Of a stretch of DNA of 64,000 nucleotides, positions 58,801 through 64,000 are shown one piece after another. Position 1 is the first letter of the stretch, and each line of letters opens with the position of its first letter. Under the pieces are notes generated by a model. It saw only the letters and a list, made by a program, of their open reading frames with translations. It did not search any database and had not been told where the DNA came from. A program made the translations under genes and the position numbers. Source of the DNA: Gyromitra esculenta (lineage: Eukaryota; Ascomycota; Pezizomycetes; Pezizales; Discinaceae); contig JBCAML010000011.1 of the NCBI GenBank assembly GCA_038503075.1, forward strand, positions 372,001 through 436,000. Reading direction: 5' to 3'.

Positions 58801-59077
58801 AGCACCTCCGATTCCTGACGATGTTGCTGAAGTTATTTCTCCGAGCGCAATTGGGTTCTTGGCGGATTGTCATACGATGTGAGCTCTTCCTTCCTTTTTC
58901 TTGCAGGTTTCTGGATTGAGTGTTGACGATTATACGTAAATTTTTAGTGAGCCGAGCGAACGGCCCACTGCCGCAACACTGTTGAATGAACACGAGTTCT
59001 GCTCGCTAGATCCAAATTATAATTTCTTGGACACAAGTCTATTTCAGAAACTCAGAGTCCAAGATAAGGACAACTAA
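52818..59077 (+). CDS. BCK1: BCK1/MIK-1-type MAP kinase kinase kinase (cell-wall integrity)
   Basis: Ser/Thr kinase at the top of the PKC-dependent cell-wall-integrity MAPK cascade. Exons are 52818-55296, 55362-58526, 58590-58878 and 58948-59077, giving 2020 aa, longer than most homologues because of low-complexity insertions. The order is: Gly/Ser/Pro/His-rich N-terminus with poly-Pro and Gln-Pro repeats; a SAM-like domain at about 404-485 (VWTLDRVVNYLDRHEFSQEW); a Ras-association-like segment at about 770-870 (KFIFVTRDGKIWVLVDI), split by intron 1; a long disordered linker with Asn/Gln runs; and the kinase at about 1724-2000. The kinase shows LIGKGTYGRVYLG, AVKQVEV, ILHRDLKADNILL (1854 region), SDFGISKKS, GSVFWMAPEVI and SLGCVVLEMFAGRRPW. 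The activation loop and IYGDDPGNSMQGS match BCK1 rather than STE11. All catalytic residues are present. Confidence 0.95.
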
Positions 59078-59493
59078 TTGTGGCCTCTCTCTATTGTGCG
59101 GATTGATTTTTTTCTTTCTACTTCTACTGTTTCAATAGTTTACTCCCACTGTGTATTGGTTTTGACCTGTCATCACCTTTCACCATTCTTTGTTTTTATT
59201 TCCATTTCCTTTGTTCAGGCTCAGTTTGCAAGGTTAGCCGGGATATATATGGACAAAAAAGTTGGCGTGCGTACTCCATCGATTAAGGGATAGGGAGAAG
59301 GTAGCCAGGACGGGGAAAGGAAGGCAACTTTCATTGTTCTTTGGTTTTTATTTATTTATCTTGTCAAATTTCTTCTATCTCTCGTTTCTGTCATTTATGG
59401 CGTTCTCTAGGTGGTCTGAGTAATATTTACGATAGTCGAAGTGGATACCTTTTATGGTGGGCGGGATGAATCAGGGTGAATCACGAATACCAT

Positions 59494-59520
59494 GTTTTGT
59501 TTTGTTTTGTTTTGTTTTTG
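59494..59520. repeat. TTTTG pentanucleotide repeat
   Basis: Five tandem GTTTT units about 420 bp downstream of the BCK1 stop codon. Confidence 0.8.
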
Positions 59521-59536
59521 TTATCAAAGTACAGCT

Positions 59537-59607
59537 GTGTAGGAGAAGTCTTGACACCCCATCTAATTAGCGAAACGGCTACTGGGGTGTCAAGACTTTT
59601 CTTACAC
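59537..59607. repeat. 71-bp foldback element downstream of BCK1
   Basis: Arms of 25 bases (59537-59561 and 59583-59607) are inverted copies with two mismatches, separated by 21 bases. The core AGTCTTGACACCCCA pairs with TGGGGTGTCAAGACT. The position suggests a structured 3' untranslated region or a small mobile foldback. Confidence 0.85.
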
Positions 59608-60788
59608 GACTATGCGAGAAAGGCATAAGAAACTGGGAATCGTTTGTTTTCTTACAGACTTTGGAAATCTTCTTGTGCATAATACCATATTATATTACAA
59701 AAAACTGAGTGAGGCTATGAGGTTGACATAAGGTTTTGGTTTTTTGGTTTTTATTCTAGAAGAATTCTCTAGGGGTCTTCTTGCCAAGCATGAGAATCGG
59801 AAAATAGAGTACCACTGTTTGCAGGAATACCTATGTACAACATACAAATCCGCCTTCCGATCTTCTAGCTTGAGCCCCTACTATACTACTAGTATATACT
59901 TAACATGATAAGTAACTCACAGACCCTATCCAGCACTAATCCAGATACTGCATTCCCGGGTGGGGGGTTGCCTCTTCTTTGGGGGAGCCGGCTGGGTATT
60001 TTTATGGTAGTGTTTCAAACCTTATTTGAACTTCTAAACTTCATTTGCTTTATGTCAGGTGGTACCTTACATGGTGGAGTATTTAAGCCACTCTTAACCC
60101 ATCTTGCGTTTCGTGTTGAAGCTGCAGTACTACACTATCGTATGATCTTCTATCTTAGCCCGGTCTATGATTATTGAAATATTTGTTCGACCTTGGTCGC
60201 TGCAAATGGTTTTTCGAAAACCTAAGGAGGCCTGCTCCACATCTAGCAAGCTTGCTCGAAAGAAACTATAATACTCTAAACGAGACAGTGCTTGTCCAAA
60301 CGATCAGTATCCTGGTACTATAGCTTCTATATCTTTATAGAGCATATATCCTTATAAAAAGGCCTAGTGCACACAAAGTAACCTCTATCGAGGCCAGAAA
60401 TATTATCCTTATAAGGCGATTGTACTGTAGTAATGATGCTAATGGTGGCATCTAGAGGTGGCGGTGGGTGACTTGTGGCTTTAGGGAGAGAGCTGCCTTA
60501 AAGCCAATTAAGATGTATATATTTTAGCCCAAGCGATACGGGTGTACTACGGGTGTAAGGGTAAATACGACGAACTGTGGCGTACCTTCTCCGACCTCTC
60601 AACAATCATATATCCTCAAAACCAATCTAGAACAATACTTACTTTGCACTGTTACAGCTATTTTCATGGTCGGGCCAGGAATATGGTTTGTATTTTGTGT
60701 TATCGAAAGCAACTTCTGTGCCACAGTTCTCGTCATTTACCCCTACATCCGTAGTACTGGTATAGAGTTACAATTGGGTTATCTGGAG

Positions 60789-60862
60789 GGGGCGGGGGTT
60801 CGAGTTTGAATCACTCTAGCACCATATTGGTGGGTGGACCCTGGAGAAAGAACCCCCGCCCC
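60789..60862. repeat. Short GC-rich inverted repeat
   Basis: A perfect 13-base arm, GGGGCGGGGGTTC (60789-60801), is inverted at 60850-60862, in otherwise AT-rich DNA. Confidence 0.7.
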
Positions 60863-61478
60863 TACCCCAAGGAGGAACCTTTGGTAAACTGGGAGAAGTC
60901 TAACGAATGATATTACTTTAATTGCATAGTACATATGCAAGTTATCATTACATACTTATTAGATATTCATGTCGCCAGATTTATAATGCCGGATGACTAA
61001 ATTATAACTAAGGTCGGAATTATCATGTCTGTGGCATGAGATACAGCAAAAAGCAGCATTTTGAGAGCGGCAGCAACTTCAGTACACTTTAGACAATGTA
61101 TCTTAATTACCACAACCCCCCACACCCTGTGGTTGTTGTAGAATCGAGCTTCCTGTGGGGTTTCACCGGTGTCTGGGACCCATTTTCACGCTCAATATCC
61201 ATAGCCAAACTTTAGTCATCTGGCGTTATAAATCAAGTAGCCTTGTCACGTGATGATCTGCTGCTATATTGAGTGTTTATGGATCGTAAGAGCCAAGGGG
61301 TTCTGCCAAAACCCCTCAGTCTTAGCGAGCGAACGTCAATTACCAGACTACATAAGTGCTACGTAATTATGGTTATATTTTAAGTACTTATTCTAAATAC
61401 ATAGAAATGGAATCGCCCGTAGATTACACCGCCGTATATAATAGGTCGATAAAACCTGGTTACACTCACTAAAAATCA

Positions 61479-61542
61479 TGTTTCCAAGAATAGGCCACAC
61501 AAAAAAGGTATTTACCCAAAGTTTATGAGGTTCTTGGAAACA
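61479..61542. repeat. Short inverted repeat
   Basis: A perfect 12-base inverted pair, TGTTTCCAAGAA (61479-61490) and TTCTTGGAAACA (61531-61542), separated by 40 bases. Confidence 0.6.
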
Positions 61543-64000
61543 ATGACCCCACGGCAAGAAACATTAAATAATTCGGGGAAAAAATACAGGAAAAAAGCAA
61601 TAGCCGGAGCATTGGCGGCAGAAATTTTATTTTAGGAATACTTGGAACTGAGCCGAAGTGATCTTTCAGCTTTGGTGTTTTACCGGTATTTATGGCCTTG
61701 ATATAAATTACTCATGGATTATCACTCGTATTATTATATTACGCAAGTTAGCAAGTTGATGTTATGAATGGATGCGGGGTATGATGGCTACTAACAGTAG
61801 CACATTACTAAGAACTAAGGTAAAATCGTGACTTTGCTGACCCGTGACACCGAACCCGTGTCATTGGGTAAATGATTTTTGATGAAAGGGGTGTCCGAAT
61901 CACAACAAAGCATCTCTTTTATTCACGATCCAGTAAACTTCGGAATTAAAGGCCTGAAATACCCTGGCCTCTTGATATGCACAATCATTTTATCCTGAGC
62001 CTTCAGAGGCTAAATATCTGCCCAGTCCAATTTGAAATTTTTGTCGAGTACTGATGCTAATATGCGATCACCATCAACCGGTTCGAACTTCTAGCTAAAG
62101 GAATGGGGTAGATTGCCCTATACATCCGCTTGCAATTCCTCGGGATTTTTCCGAGCCTAAAACGATATTCTTTGGATGTGGTGGTGCATACCGGATCACT
62201 CGTCCCTCCATACACTACTGCTGATATTTACCATAGAAAAAGCTGACTTTATCAACTTTCTCTCCTGTCCTGTGTATCACATAGGTAAGAAAAATGTGTG
62301 AAAAAAACATAACGCGAAAAGATGCAATAGTGTAGTGAACTGGCTCCGCCATAACCTAAGGGTTGGATGCGTGTATGAATTATCTATTTATCTATCTAGT
62401 GAACTGGCTGGTGCATCATGATATCTCACTCTTGCTCTCATTTGTCGCCTTTGTGTCCTCTGCAATACCAACCGGAATTGAGGCAATTCTCTGACTCCCC
62501 GGTAACAGCCTGACTGGCCATTGGGAGAAAGATGGTTCCATTAAACAGGCGATTATCGGTTGATGCGTTCATAATTGACGATTTTTAGGCCGATTTTCAA
62601 CTATTTCAGCCTATCATCTCCAGAACCAACAGAAAATGAACAGAGTCATTCTCGTAAGCGAGTACCTGCATATGTGGATTCAAGCTCCAACGGGTCATCT
62701 GCTTTGCTCATTTCTGCTGTCCGGCGAGATACTGTTTGAGAAGAACGGCATCTCGAGTGACATGGCATGACTGCTGCTCATCACTCGCTCATCCAAGTAG
62801 ATATTACGTACTACCAACTATAGGAAACGTTAGTTTAGGGGACTCCTCTAGATATGGAACTTTTATGTTGTGCCTACGGACATTAATCCGTTTTATTGAT
62901 CGTCGTCATGTTGCTTTGAACACTCCGTCACTCTTCTGGCCCTTCAACGCATCTGATGCAGTGTTACTGTGTTCGAAACTGCACTTTGCCAGCGTTCAGT
63001 AATCAGAATGCCTGCATGATTGGCAATGGCAGAAAGTTATCCCGAGACAAACAGGAAAACTCCGTAGCAGCACGAACCTCCGAGATATCCCGAGTCTGTA
63101 GTCTCTCCGGACGTTTTTAATCAACAGTTCTCTCTCTAGCTTCGAAAGCCCAAGTCTTAGCTCGCGAGGGGGAGTGTCGTGTTGTGTCCACTGGCCGCTC
63201 TACAAAACACGGGTCTGAATTCAAGTCGCCCAAACGGATCGAGAAAAAAGCATTTCCGAAGTAAGCGCCCTGCAGGGAAAAACACCGGTAGCGTCGATGT
63301 GAAGAGGAATGACGAGTGTGTCGAGATCTCAATGTCTCAGAGTTGCGACGAAGCTCTCTTGCCCCTCCTTTCCCCCCTCTCTTGTCATCACGAACAACAG
63401 TTTCGAAGTTGAACCTTCACTAGCATATTTCACGTGCAAAAATACGACCTAGCCCTTGGAAAATGGAGAAATATTTGCTGGAGCTTAAACCTACAGGTAT
63501 GCTCTGCTTTTGAACCTGTTAAAATATTTCCTCCTTCTCCCCCTTCGACCTCAGCAACACCAACCCCCCTACCTCTATACCCCCCCTCTCTGTAACCTCG
63601 TCAATCCAGGCCACAAAATCAAACTACATCCCAATTCCTTCTATTGCATGAATCCAAGACCCAAGTCCTCAGGCAACCACCAAAAAACGCGGGGTAATGA
63701 AATAAATAAAAAATCCGACTCACCGCAGCAATTGGTTCTCCACGGATCGCCAGCAGCAAGCAAGCAGGCAGGCAACAACAAACAAGAGATGGGGTTAGTT
63801 ACCAGAATTAAATTAAATTTTTTCATGTGTTTTACGTGCACGATAGGAGAAAAAAAAGGAAAACAAGTTCTTGCCTTAAAAAGAACGTTCCCAATAACAT
63901 CCCCCTCAACATTTCCTACCGAGTTTAAAAGGAACTACCGAATGACGAATGACGTGCCACGTGCGGTACAATTCCCATACAGCTTTGTCCGTCACAATCC

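Larger units (their letters stand above)
59078..64000. other. Gene-free right flank
   Basis: About 4.9 kb without a supportable gene. The T-rich first 500 bases are probably the BCK1 3' end, with a TTTTG repeat at 59494-59520. Three inverted repeats occur at 59537-59607, 60789-60862 and 61479-61542. The rest is AT-rich with many stops in all frames and may include decayed mobile DNA that I cannot identify. Confidence 0.55.

Noticed and set aside
60785..60830. tRNA-like B-box (GGTTCGAGTTTGAATC)
   Set aside because: No A-box or acceptor stem is present upstream. The GC-rich inverted repeat explains the pattern better.

Overview
The window is nuclear DNA of a filamentous ascomycete (Pezizomycotina). 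The evidence is: many short spliceosomal introns (about 50-110 bp, GT..AG, with CTAAC/CTGAC-type branch sites), a frequency (frq) circadian-clock gene, a fungal NLR-type STAND receptor, and a cell-wall-integrity MAPKKK of the BCK1/MIK-1 type. The class is not certain. A Pezizomycete or Orbiliomycete would fit the gene content, but nothing here proves it. There are no operons, CRISPR arrays or rRNA genes, and I found no convincing tRNA.

Nine genes are supported. From left to right: a folliculin/Lst7 homologue (minus, 5691-3844, with a 12-nt first coding exon); frq (plus, 10839-14470, 4 exons, 1146 aa); an alpha/beta-hydrolase / NB-ARC / TPR receptor (minus, 24801-20554, 8 exons, with two in-frame TAG codons or a 51-nt intron); cytosolic serine hydroxymethyltransferase (plus, 26853-28528, 5 exons, 474 aa); prenylcysteine oxidase (minus, 33133-31424, 2 exons, 546 aa); a secreted class-3 lipase-like pseudoenzyme spliced in frame to a tail of about 800 residues with Lys-Arg-bounded repeats (minus, 37948-34237, 4 exons, 1148 aa); an F-box protein (plus, 43216-44845, 524 aa); pyruvate decarboxylase (minus, 49390-46955, 10 exons, 567 aa); and the BCK1-type MAPKKK (plus, 52818-59077, 4 exons, 2020 aa). 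I rebuilt the exons by hand from conserved family sequence, splice signals and reading frame. Each total coding length divides by three.

The genes lie in long non-coding stretches of about 1-6 kb. These hold only microsatellites, pyrimidine tracts and a few small inverted repeats. Two of the inverted repeats are clear foldback elements: one inside intron 3 of the decarboxylase gene and one just past the MAPKKK stop codon. A dense GATC/GATTC cluster about 700 bp downstream of frq is where a light-responsive promoter for antisense frq RNA would be expected by analogy with Neurospora.

The genes do not form one pathway. They cover clock control (FRQ), TORC1/amino-acid signalling (Lst7), non-self recognition or cell death (NLR), one-carbon metabolism (SHMT), prenyl-protein turnover, fermentation (PDC), ubiquitin-linked turnover (F-box) and cell-wall stress signalling (BCK1). 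The most unusual object is the lipase-like gene. Its catalytic serine is replaced by lysine, its oxyanion-loop motif is lost, and it continues into a dibasic-processed repeat region. This looks like a secreted precursor of peptides carried behind a dead lipase domain, an architecture I do not recognise from any described family.
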